From Flavobacterium microcysteis (GTDB lineage Bacteria; Bacteroidota; Bacteroidia; Flavobacteriales; Flavobacteriaceae), in contig NZ_VFJE01000056.1 in the NCBI RefSeq assembly GCF_006385255.1, forward strand, positions 248,001-312,000: 64,000 bases of DNA, given 5' to 3'. The position numbers and the translations under genes are program-made. The notes below the pieces were generated by a model, which ran no database searches, was not told the origin of the DNA, and saw only the letters and a list, made by a program, of their open reading frames with translations. Of the stretch, positions 6,984 through 14,018 are shown one piece after another. The first letter of the stretch is position 1, and each line of letters starts with the position of its first letter.

Positions 6984-9052
6984 CATTGTATGGTCCGGAA
7001 TCTACCGGAAAAACTACATTAGCAAAACAATTGGCAGAACATTTTCAATCCAATTGGATTCCTGAATTTGCCCGTGATTATTTACAGGAAAAATGGGATC
7101 GTTCCAAAGAAATTTGCCAACCCGAAGATTTGCTTCCTATAGCAATCGGACAAATGAAATTGGAAAACAAAGCCTTGTCTGAAACCGGTAACTATCTTTT
7201 TGCCGATACTAATCTGATGTGTACAAAAGTCTTTTCAGAAATCTATTATGGTTTCTGTGATGCAGTTTTGGATAAAGCCGCCCGAAAACACAAATACGAC
7301 CTGTTTCTCTTAACGGATATTGATGTTCCTTTTGAAAAAGACGACTTGCGGGATAAACCCGAGGAGCGGGAAATGCTTATAAAGAGATTTGAAGAGGCGC
7401 TGATTGAAAATAAAAAACCTTACATCCTGCTTTCCGGAAATAAAGAAGAAAGATTGCAAAAAGCAATTATCATTCTTGAGGATTTGGAAAAATTAAAACA
7501 ATTAGGATTTAATTCTTACGATTTTGTCCAGATTTATAATCAAGGAATCAGTGTGGATACAGTAGCTTATCAGCTTCAGGTATTCAATACGGGCATCCCG
7601 AAAGCGGTTTTAGAAAAACCGGCTTCAGTATCCAGCGGTATTGTGCCGCTTTCAGAAGAAGAAGCGGTTTATTATGCCAATCTCTTCGAATCTAAAAAAG
7701 AAAAGCTTAAACTTCAGAAGTTTGTGCCCGCATCTGGTGCCGCAAGTAGAATGTTCAAATTCTTAAATGAATTTGTCAACGAATATAAACTGGGCAATGA
7801 AACAATAAATGCCTATATAAACAGAAAACGTTGTGGTTCAGTTCCGATTTTCCTGATAGGGATGGAAAAATTTCCATTCCATAAGGCAGTTTTGGAATAT
7901 ACACAAACAAGATATCCGGAATATAAGCAGTGGGACAAAGACATGCGTTTTTTCTATTTTATAAAATCCATGTTGTCGTCAAGCCATTTTGATTTTGCTT
8001 CAAAACCCAAAGCAGTATTGCCTTTCCATCAATATGGAGATTATATAGCTACGCCTATAGAAGAACATTTAAATGAAAGTGGTTCGTATGCGTTTTCCAA
8101 TGGCCTTTCGAACCTGCATTTTACAATTTCGGAAGAACATCAGGACTCCTTTGATGAAATTATAAAGAATGTCAAGCCAAAGGTTGAAGCCAACACAGCG
8201 ATTAAAATCCATGTCGATTATTCCTATCAGCATAAAACGACGGACACACTTGCTGTTGACCTGCAAAATAACCCGTTCCGTCTCGATGATGGCAGTTTGT
8301 TTTTCAGGCCGGGTGGACATGGCGCTTTAATAGAGAACCTGAATCAATTGTATGCCGATGTTATTTTTATAAAAAATATCGACAATGTAATCCAGAACCA
8401 TATACATCTTATCAGTCTGTATAAAAAAGCTTTGGCAGGTATCTTGCTGGAATTTCAGGAGAAGATTTTTGCTTTCCTGAAAGTCTTGGCAACAGAAAAT
8501 ACCCAAAAAGAAACAATTGACGAAATCGTAGAATTTGTAAAGACAAAACTTCAGATTTCCATTAATGCCGATTTCCAGAAATATACCAGAGAAAACAAGG
8601 TTGCCCATCTTCAGGAAATCCTAAACAGACCTATTCGTGTTTGTGGTATGGTCAAAAATGAAGGAGAACCTGGTGGTGGTCCATTTTGGGTACGAGATAC
8701 TAAAGGGAATGTTTCCCTGCAAATTGTAGAATCCTCACAAGTGGATGCTCAAAATGCAGCACAGGCCAAAATTATGGCAAGTGCCACACATTTCAATCCG
8801 GTTGATCTGGTTTGTGGTACGAAAAACTATAGAGGTGAAAAATTCGATTTAAGAGATTTTATCGATAATGACAGCGGTTTTATTGTAGAAAAAAATAAAA
8901 ACGGAAAGCCAATCAAAGCCTATGAATTACCTGGGCTCTGGAACGGAGCTATGGCAAAATGGATTACCATTTTTGTAGAAATACCGTTGATTACTTTTAA
9001 TCCCGTAAAAACAGTAAACGACTTATTAAAGCCGGCACATCAGCCGCAATAA
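6938..9052 (+). CDS. NadR-like ribosylnicotinamide kinase fused to DUF4301
   Basis: A 704-residue two-part protein. Residues 1 to about 190 form a P-loop kinase with GPESTGKTT (19-27) and the F-A-R-D-Y, LFADTNL and TDIDVPFEKDDLRD blocks typical of the ribosylnicotinamide-kinase half of NadR, which would convert nicotinamide riboside to NMN with ATP. From about 195 to the end is a DUF4301-like region, recognised by a block around KFVPASGAASRMFKFL (near 262-277) and conserved C-terminal VRDTKGN and HFNPVDLVC segments; its function is unknown to me. The NadR helix-turn-helix and NMN adenylyltransferase domains are absent. The start overlaps pnuC by 46 bases, and there is no later Met before the P-loop, so this start is secure. 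The fusion plus pnuC linkage suggests uptake and trapping of a nucleoside-like vitamin. Confidence 0.82.
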   Translation: MEENLKQQPTNKIRIALYGPESTGKTTLAKQLAEHFQSNWIPEFARDYLQEKWDRSKEICQPEDLLPIAIGQMKLENKALSETGNYLFADTNLMCTKVFSEIYYGFCDAVLDKAARKHKYDLFLLTDIDVPFEKDDLRDKPEEREMLIKRFEEALIENKKPYILLSGNKEERLQKAIIILEDLEKLKQLGFNSYDFVQIYNQGISVDTVAYQLQVFNTGIPKAVLEKPASVSSGIVPLSEEEAVYYANLFESKKEKLKLQKFVPASGAASRMFKFLNEFVNEYKLGNETINAYINRKRCGSVPIFLIGMEKFPFHKAVLEYTQTRYPEYKQWDKDMRFFYFIKSMLSSSHFDFASKPKAVLPFHQYGDYIATPIEEHLNESGSYAFSNGLSNLHFTISEEHQDSFDEIIKNVKPKVEANTAIKIHVDYSYQHKTTDTLAVDLQNNPFRLDDGSLFFRPGGHGALIENLNQLYADVIFIKNIDNVIQNHIHLISLYKKALAGILLEFQEKIFAFLKVLATENTQKETIDEIVEFVKTKLQISINADFQKYTRENKVAHLQEILNRPIRVCGMVKNEGEPGGGPFWVRDTKGNVSLQIVESSQVDAQNAAQAKIMASATHFNPVDLVCGTKNYRGEKFDLRDFIDNDSGFIVEKNKNGKPIKAYELPGLWNGAMAKWITIFVEIPLITFNPVKTVNDLLKPAHQPQ

Positions 9053-9054
9053 TT

Positions 9055-9456
9055 TTGGATACGGAAAAAATAATATCAGAACTAAAGTTTAAGGCTGTCA
9101 GAAGCAGCGGAGCGGGAGGGCAGAATGTCAATAAGGTTTCCTCAAAAATCGTCCTGTCTTTTGATATGGCAAATTCTAAAGCGCTTTCTATAGAAGAAAT
9201 TGCGATTTTGGAAGAAAAATTGGCGCCCCGTCTTACCAACGATAAGATACTTATCCTAAACAGTGATGAAGATAGAAGTCAGTTGAAAAACAAAGAAATT
9301 GCGATAAAAAGATTGCTCCTTTTGCTGAAGCAAAATCTGATTGTTCCAAAGGAGCGAAAAGCAACAAAAGTGCCCAAAGCCGTTATCAAAAAACGAATCC
9401 AAAGCAAAAGAAAATTGTCTGAAAAAAAGGAATCCAGAAGAAAACCCGACTTTTAA
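9055..9456 (+). CDS. arfB: Peptidyl-tRNA hydrolase ArfB-like (GGQ) ribosome rescue factor
   Basis: A 133-residue class-I-release-factor-like protein. The signature R-S-S-G-A-G-G-Q-N-V-N-K-V-S-S has the catalytic GGQ at residues 21-23, and the tail is strongly basic (KRKLSEKKESRRK), as in ArfB/YaeJ, where it enters the empty mRNA channel of stalled ribosomes. The enzyme hydrolyses peptidyl-tRNA on non-stop ribosomes without needing a stop codon. The only plausible start is TTG at 9055 (alternative ATT at 9052), two bases after the preceding stop, so it appears translationally coupled and is the last gene of the operon. The gene has no functional link to its vitamin-related neighbours. Confidence 0.9.
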   Translation: MDTEKIISELKFKAVRSSGAGGQNVNKVSSKIVLSFDMANSKALSIEEIAILEEKLAPRLTNDKILILNSDEDRSQLKNKEIAIKRLLLLLKQNLIVPKERKATKVPKAVIKKRIQSKRKLSEKKESRRKPDF

Positions 9457-9499
9457 TTAAAAAATCTGAATTCTCACCCGCATTATCTTAATACTTTTC

Positions 9500-9507
9500 T
9501 ATCTTTG
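9500..9507 (+). promoter_or_regulatory. Promoter -7 box (TATCTTTG) for the TPP-regulated TonB gene
   Basis: TATCTTTG matches the Bacteroidota TAnnTTTG element. A start about 7 bases downstream would place the first transcribed bases exactly at the 5' edge of the TPP aptamer. The -33 element is not clear. Confidence 0.55.
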
Positions 9508-9510
9508 CCC

Positions 9511-9590
9511 TGTCTCAAAGGGGTGCTCCAAATAACGAGCTGAGATTATACCCAACGAACCTGGGCGGGTAATGCTGCCAAGGGAGAATG
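9511..9590 (+). promoter_or_regulatory. TPP riboswitch (THI element)
   Basis: The conserved aptamer blocks appear in order: AGGGGTGC (9519-9526), CTGAGATTATACCC (9540-9553), GAACCTGGGCGGGTAATGC (9557-9575) and a closing CCAAGGGA near 9578-9585. These are the core of the thiamine pyrophosphate riboswitch. It lies 100 bases before the TonB receptor start, so outer-membrane uptake of thiamine or a precursor is predicted to be shut off at high TPP. The likely expression platform is the hairpin at 9587-9627. Confidence 0.95.
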
Positions 9591-9627
9591 ACAACTTTTT
9601 AGAGTGCACGCTTAAAAGCTTGTCATT
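9587..9627 (+). promoter_or_regulatory. Hairpin following the TPP aptamer (possible expression platform)
   Basis: AATGACAA (9587-9594) pairs perfectly with TTGTCATT (9620-9627). After a one-base bulge CTTTT (9595-9599) pairs with AAAAG (9614-9618), giving 13 pairs around a GTGCAC-containing loop. No T run follows, so it is not a classic terminator; it could mask a translation signal or be an alternative fold. Confidence 0.5.
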
Positions 9628-9691
9628 AAGTACAATCAATTAATTTAAACAACAGAATAATTGCCCCTTTTATTCGTAAGAAAATTTACGA

Positions 9692-11932
9692 ATGAAAACT
9701 TTATTCAAAAAAAATGAGCTTGAGCCCAAGAAAAAAAGCCTAAGCCTGCCGGAGTCGTTATTGAATGCAAAAATGATGACCGGAATTGCATTTTTTGCTT
9801 CAGCTTCTCTTTTTGCCCAAGAAAAAGTAGTTGTCGATACTACAAAAACCAGAAACCTGGATGAGGTTTTGGTTTCCGCAGTGCGGGTTAACGCACAAAC
9901 ACCAGTTACGTTTAGCAACATCAGTAAGAAAGAACTGGAATCCAGAAATTTAGGTCAGGATATTCCAGCCTTATTAAATTACTTGCCGTCGGTGGTAATC
10001 ACTTCTGATGCCGGTAACGGAATCGGATATTCTGCCATTAGTGTCAGAGGTTCTGATTCAAGAAGAGTCAATGTGACGCTTAACGGGATTCCTTACAATG
10101 ATTCCGAATCGCAAGGTACTTTCTGGGTCAACATGCCTGATTTTGCTTCATCAGTTCAGAACATCCAATTGCAGCGTGGTGTAGGAACTTCTACTAATGG
10201 AGCCGGAGCTTTTGGTGCCAGTTTAAACCTGCTTACCGATTCGTATGCTACGGAAGCCAATGGCGAAATTTCAAATTCTTTCGGAAGTTTTAATTCCAGA
10301 AAACACACCTTGAAATTCAGTAGCGGTTTGCTTAAAGACCATTTCGAATTGGCCGGGCGTGTTTCTAATATTAAATCCGATGGTTATATCGACAGAGCGT
10401 CTTCCGACCTGAAATCGTATTTCTTTCAAGGAACCTATATAGCCAAAACCACATTGATTAAAGCTTTAGTATTTGGTGGAAAAGAGAAAACATACCAAGC
10501 ATGGAACGGACTGGAAGATCCGGAAAAACTAAAAAATGACAGGACTTATAATCCGTCAGGAGAATATGTTGATGACAACGGAGTGACCCGTTTCTATGAT
10601 AACGAAACGGATAACTACAACCAGGATCATTATCAGCTGCACTGGAACGAACGTTTTTCAGACAATTGGAGCACTAACCTTGCTTTTCACTATACCAAAG
10701 GAAAAGGCTATTACGAAAACTACAAGAAAAAACAGGATTTATCGGAATACGGAATCGAGCCTCAAATAATAAATGGTGTAGAAATAACGAAAAGCGATCT
10801 GATTCGAAGAAAATGGCTTGATAACGATTTTTACGGGACTACATTTTCAGCAAATTATAAAAATGAAAAAATAGATTTTATCCTGGGTGGTGGATGGAAC
10901 AAATACGAAGGTAGCCATTTCGGAAATGTTTTATGGACAAGAAGCCTTATACTGCCAGAGTATAATTTCAAATACTACGATGATTTTTCGACAAAAACCG
11001 ACTTCAATGTTTTTGCAAAAATCAATTATAAGCTGAATGAAAACTGGAGCCTTTTTGGTGATATGCAGTACAGAAATGTTGGATACAAAACCAAAGGAGC
11101 AGACACAGGTTCAGTAGATGACAATTTTAATTTCTTTAACCCAAAAGCGGGAATTACATATGTTGTCAATGACGAAAACAATATTTATTTCTCATATGCC
11201 CGTGCCAATCGTGAGCCTAATCGAAGCGATTACGAATCCGGAAACCCAAAACCTGAAAAGCTGAATGATTTTGAATTGGGTTGGAGATACAATTCGCCTA
11301 AGACAAAACTGAACGTTAACGGATACTATATGCGATATAAAGACCAGCTTGTCCTAACAGGCGCTTTAAACGATGTTGGTGCACCAATTCGTCAAAATAG
11401 TGGAGAAAGTTACAGGCTTGGATTAGAAATTGATGCTACTCTTTTCGTAGCAGAAAAATGGATTTTCCGTCCAAACGTTACTGTCAGCGCCAACAAGAAT
11501 GAAGATTTTGTTTTTCAACGTGACGGAGCTTTAGAGAAACTAGGAAATACGGATATCGCCTTTTCTCCAAATGTAATCGTTGGAAATGCGATCACGTTTT
11601 TGCCAATAAAAAATATGCAGGTTTCGCTTCTGACTAAATTCGTTGGAGACCAATATATGGGGAATATAGATTCTCAAGTTTCAAGATTGAAAAGTTACTC
11701 TGTGAGCGATTTGAATGTTTCATACGAAATCAAAACCAATACTGTTTTCAAATCGATCATATTTTCAGGACTGGTAAATAATATTTTTGATTATAAATAT
11801 GAGTCAAACGGTTATTTCTATACCTATGATGACGACTATTCTAATCCGGGTACTATTAAGACAATCGAAGGAGCAGGATATTTCCCTCAGGCAGGAATTA
11901 ATTTCCTGGCCGGAATGACATTGAAATTTTAA
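9692..11932 (+). CDS. TonB-dependent outer-membrane receptor, TPP-riboswitch controlled (thiamine uptake)
   Basis: A 746-residue outer-membrane receptor. A signal peptide ends near residue 43 (SLFAQ). The plug domain follows from about 60, with LPSVVITSDAGNG, S-V-R-G-S-D-S-R-R-V-N-V-T-L-N-G-I-P and N-I-Q-L-Q-R-G-V-G-T-S-T-N-G-A-G-A-F-G motifs. A 22-strand beta-barrel follows, ending in LAGMTLKF with a terminal Phe. No carboxypeptidase-like N-terminal domain of SusC type is present. The TPP riboswitch in its leader points to thiamine or thiamine-phosphate import across the outer membrane. The segment before the hydrophobic core is unusually long (about 28 polar residues); an internal start at M28 or M29 would leave no positive n-region, so the long form is kept. 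Confidence 0.92.
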   Translation: MKTLFKKNELEPKKKSLSLPESLLNAKMMTGIAFFASASLFAQEKVVVDTTKTRNLDEVLVSAVRVNAQTPVTFSNISKKELESRNLGQDIPALLNYLPSVVITSDAGNGIGYSAISVRGSDSRRVNVTLNGIPYNDSESQGTFWVNMPDFASSVQNIQLQRGVGTSTNGAGAFGASLNLLTDSYATEANGEISNSFGSFNSRKHTLKFSSGLLKDHFELAGRVSNIKSDGYIDRASSDLKSYFFQGTYIAKTTLIKALVFGGKEKTYQAWNGLEDPEKLKNDRTYNPSGEYVDDNGVTRFYDNETDNYNQDHYQLHWNERFSDNWSTNLAFHYTKGKGYYENYKKKQDLSEYGIEPQIINGVEITKSDLIRRKWLDNDFYGTTFSANYKNEKIDFILGGGWNKYEGSHFGNVLWTRSLILPEYNFKYYDDFSTKTDFNVFAKINYKLNENWSLFGDMQYRNVGYKTKGADTGSVDDNFNFFNPKAGITYVVNDENNIYFSYARANREPNRSDYESGNPKPEKLNDFELGWRYNSPKTKLNVNGYYMRYKDQLVLTGALNDVGAPIRQNSGESYRLGLEIDATLFVAEKWIFRPNVTVSANKNEDFVFQRDGALEKLGNTDIAFSPNVIVGNAITFLPIKNMQVSLLTKFVGDQYMGNIDSQVSRLKSYSVSDLNVSYEIKTNTVFKSIIFSGLVNNIFDYKYESNGYFYTYDDDYSNPGTIKTIEGAGYFPQAGINFLAGMTLKF

Positions 11933-11958
11933 AAAATAGTTTTTTAATTATTCCCGAA

Positions 11959-11993
11959 AACCTGGCAGGATGCAACACCTGTCAGGTTTTTTT
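11959..11993 (+). terminator. Bidirectional intrinsic terminator
   Basis: AACCTGGCAGG (11959-11969) pairs with CCTGTCAGGTT (11978-11988) with one G-T wobble; it is followed by a T run and preceded by an A run. It serves the TonB gene and the converging SRPBCC gene, whose stop codon overlaps the T run. Confidence 0.9.
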
Positions 11994-12465
11994 ATTTCAG
12001 GATTTTTTTCCATTCATCTGATTCGGCAACTTCTTTTATTGCGGTATTTCTTTTCTTTAGGAAGGAACGCAGGTAGTTTTCCAAAAAAATAAAATCGGCT
12101 AATTTTCCCAAAATGCCGAAAGGCGACTGATATTCGAAAATGTCGGTCATTAAGGTCTGATTGCCCTCGGTTTCGAAATGATGTTCGTGCCGAAATCTTT
12201 TGAAAATGCCTTCCGCCATTTCGTCAGCAAAGAAAGACGGATGGTTATAATCAGTTACTTTTGAAGTTAGAGATTGTGTGAATCCTAAGTGTTTGGCACG
12301 CCAGGTCACGCTTTCGCCTAATCCGATTAACCCGGAAGTCTTGCCTGCAATAGCTTCTTCATTGGTTTGTTTAGTCGAAACAGTATGCAAATCAATACTT
12401 CTTGATAAATCAAATACGATATCAATTGGTGCAGTGATTGTTGTTTTTAAACAAATCCGGGGCAT
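11992..12465 (-). CDS. SRPBCC/START-like ligand-binding fold protein
   Basis: 157 residues. The opening with F-D-L-S-R-S-I-D-L-H and the internal blocks G-E-S-V-T-W-R-A-K-H-L-G and F-R-H-E-H-H-F-E match the bacterial SRPBCC (polyketide-cyclase/dehydrase or CoxG-like) family, small single-domain proteins with a hydrophobic cavity. There is no signal peptide, so it is cytosolic. No catalytic residue can be named and the ligand is unknown. It starts two bases after the stop of the upstream Rieske-like lipoprotein gene, so the two form an operon on the minus strand. Confidence 0.75.
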   Translation of the reverse strand: MPRICLKTTITAPIDIVFDLSRSIDLHTVSTKQTNEEAIAGKTSGLIGLGESVTWRAKHLGFTQSLTSKVTDYNHPSFFADEMAEGIFKRFRHEHHFETEGNQTLMTDIFEYQSPFGILGKLADFIFLENYLRSFLKKRNTAIKEVAESDEWKKILK

Positions 12466-12467
12466 TT

Positions 12468-12896
12468 TTAGTTATAAACCCGAATTACATTTCCGGTAAC
12501 CTGAACGCGATAAGGCTTCATTGGATATTCTACATCTGCTTCCGCAAGACCGGTAAATAAGCTGTACCTGACATCATCACATGGGCAAACTGCATTTATC
12601 CCTTCAACCACAAGTCTCGAACAGCTGCTTGCGTATTGATTCGGACAGCTGGCATCATAAGCTCTGAAACTTCCGGCTCCTGCATTAAAAACAATAATGC
12701 CGTTAGCACCGGCACCATTAAGCGTAATCAGCTTGCCATTTCCGGTATATTGCAGATCGCTATAAAGCGGAAGGTTCATGTTGATCTCGACATTAAAAGA
12801 ATAGTTCGGGATATAAGGGTTTCTGTTGTTGATTTTGCTGTCAGAACACGCTGAAATCGCAATACCGATAAGCAAAAGGGCAATAATCTTTTTCAT
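12468..12896 (-). CDS. Rieske-fold-like lipoprotein lacking histidine ligands
   Basis: Starting at the ATG at 12896 gives 142 residues with a lipoprotein signal (MKKIIALLLIGIAISAC, Cys17). A longer frame from 12932 adds 12 residues before this signal and is rejected. The C-terminal half resembles Rieske-type domains: a surface strand, F-R-A-Y-D-A-S-C-P-N-Q, then V-C-P-C-D-D-V-R-Y-S-L-F-T-G-L, then Y-x-V-x-V-x-G-N-V-I-R-V. True Rieske sites are CxH and CxxH. Here the equivalents read C-P-N and C-P-C-D, with no histidine, so a normal [2Fe-2S] cluster is unlikely; extra cysteines (four to five in the domain) could form disulfides. Probably anchored in the envelope. Co-transcribed with the SRPBCC gene. 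Confidence 0.65.
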   Translation of the reverse strand: MKKIIALLLIGIAISACSDSKINNRNPYIPNYSFNVEINMNLPLYSDLQYTGNGKLITLNGAGANGIIVFNAGAGSFRAYDASCPNQYASSCSRLVVEGINAVCPCDDVRYSLFTGLAEADVEYPMKPYRVQVTGNVIRVYN

Positions 12897-12998
12897 AGCA
12901 AAAATTTCTATTCTATAAATTTGTTGAAACAAATTTAATTTAATTAACTTTGGTTTTATATACTAGCAGTATTAAATATTAAATTGGATTAAAAATAC

Positions 12999-13006
12999 TA
13001 TCTTTG
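12999..13006 (+). promoter_or_regulatory. Putative greA promoter -7 box (TATCTTTG)
   Basis: TATCTTTG fits the TAnnTTTG consensus. The transcript would start around 13012, immediately before the leader hairpin. A matching -33 box is not obvious. Confidence 0.5.
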
Positions 13007-13013
13007 TGAAAAG

Positions 13014-13038
13014 AAATCCCGTCGTGATGGGATTTTTT
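13014..13038 (+). terminator. Terminator-like hairpin in the greA leader (possible attenuator)
   Basis: AAATCCC (13014-13020) pairs with GGGATTT (13029-13035) around an eight-base loop and is followed by a T run (13033-13038). It sits between the -7 box at 12999 and the greA ATG at 13063, with no other gene transcribed into it, so it would terminate greA's own transcript. Confidence 0.65.
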
Positions 13039-13062
13039 CTATTTTATATAAACGATGAAATT

Positions 13063-13539
13063 ATGAGTAACGTATCTTATTATACAGCGGAAGGCTTAAA
13101 AAAATTGAAAGAGGAACTAGAACAGCTAAAAAGTATTGAGCGTCCAAAAGCGTCTCAGGCTATTGCTGAAGCTAGAGATAAAGGAGACTTGTCTGAAAAT
13201 GCGGAATATGATGCGGCTAAAGAAGCTCAGGGTTTACTCGAAATGAGAATTTCAAAGTTGGAAGAAGTGTATGCGAATGCTCGTCTGATTGATGAGTCAC
13301 AGCTTGATGTCTCTAAGGTTTTGGTTTTGTCAAATGTAAAAATCAAGAACCAGGCTAATGGCATGGAAATGAAATATACGTTAGTTGCTGAAAGTGAAGC
13401 AGATTTAAAAACGGGTAAAATTTCCGTAACATCGCCAATTGGTAAAGGACTGCTTGGGAAATCTGTAGGTGAAATAGCTGAAATCACAGTTCCAAATGGT
13501 ATCTTGAAATTTGAAATTTTAGAAATCAGCAGAGACTAA
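13063..13539 (+). CDS. greA: Transcription elongation factor GreA
   Basis: Using the ATG at 13063 gives 158 residues beginning MSNVSYYTAEGLKKLKEEL, the normal GreA length. The in-frame GTG at 13006 would add 19 atypical residues encoded by the leader hairpin and is rejected. The N-terminal coiled coil contains E-A-R-D-K-G-D-L-S-E-N-A-E-Y-D-A-A-K-E-A-Q, including the acidic tip (D and E of GDLSENAEY) that coordinates catalytic Mg2+ in the RNA polymerase secondary channel. The C-terminal FKBP-like domain has S-P-I-G-K-G-L-L-G-K. GreA stimulates cleavage of backtracked RNA. The HIT gene follows 35 bases later. The leader hairpin suggests attenuation, possibly autogenous. Confidence 0.96.
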   Translation: MSNVSYYTAEGLKKLKEELEQLKSIERPKASQAIAEARDKGDLSENAEYDAAKEAQGLLEMRISKLEEVYANARLIDESQLDVSKVLVLSNVKIKNQANGMEMKYTLVAESEADLKTGKISVTSPIGKGLLGKSVGEIAEITVPNGILKFEILEISRD

Positions 13540-13574
13540 TCATTTTAAAGCATAATCTTAAAATCTAAAAAAGA

Positions 13575-13964
13575 ATGAGCTCGATTTTCACTAAAATAGT
13601 TAACGGAGAAATACCGGCCTATAAAATTACAGAAGATGCAGACTACCTTGCATTTTTGGATGTAAATCCAAATGCTAAGGGACATACTTTGTGTATTCCA
13701 AAGAAAGAAATCGACAAAATCTTTGATATGGAGGAAGACCAATATTTGGGCTTGATGAAATTCTCCAGAAAAGTAGCAAAGGCATTGGAAAAAACAGTAG
13801 CCTGCAAAAGAGTTGGTGTTGCTGTTGTGGGACTTGAAGTACCACATACACACGTGCATTTGATTCCGCTTAACGAAATGGACGAAATGCGTTTCCAAAA
13901 CAAAGTAAAATTGACCAAGGAAGAATTTGAAACACTGGCTAAAGAAATCCAAGCCAATTTGTAA
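13575..13964 (+). CDS. HIT-family nucleotide hydrolase (HINT-like)
   Basis: 129 residues with the histidine-triad motif H91-T-H93-V-H95-L preceded by V-P, and N-terminal F-T-K-I-V-N-G-E-I-P-A-Y-K, both typical of Hint-branch proteins, which hydrolyse AMP-linked amides such as adenosine phosphoramidates. The catalytic histidine is the middle one of the triad. The protein is cytosolic, normally dimeric and of standard length. It lies 35 bases downstream of greA in the same direction and before a strong terminator, so it is probably in the greA transcript. Confidence 0.93.
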   Translation: MSSIFTKIVNGEIPAYKITEDADYLAFLDVNPNAKGHTLCIPKKEIDKIFDMEEDQYLGLMKFSRKVAKALEKTVACKRVGVAVVGLEVPHTHVHLIPLNEMDEMRFQNKVKLTKEEFETLAKEIQANL

Positions 13965-13981
13965 ATTCTTTTTAAAAGTAT

Positions 13982-14018
13982 AAAAGCCGCAAACTCAATT
14001 TGAATTTGCGGCTTTTTT
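13982..14018 (+). terminator. Bidirectional terminator after the HIT gene
   Basis: AAAAGCCGCAAA (13982-13993) pairs perfectly with TTTGCGGCTTTT (14005-14016), with T tracts on both strands. It also ends the converging histidine kinase gene. Confidence 0.92.
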
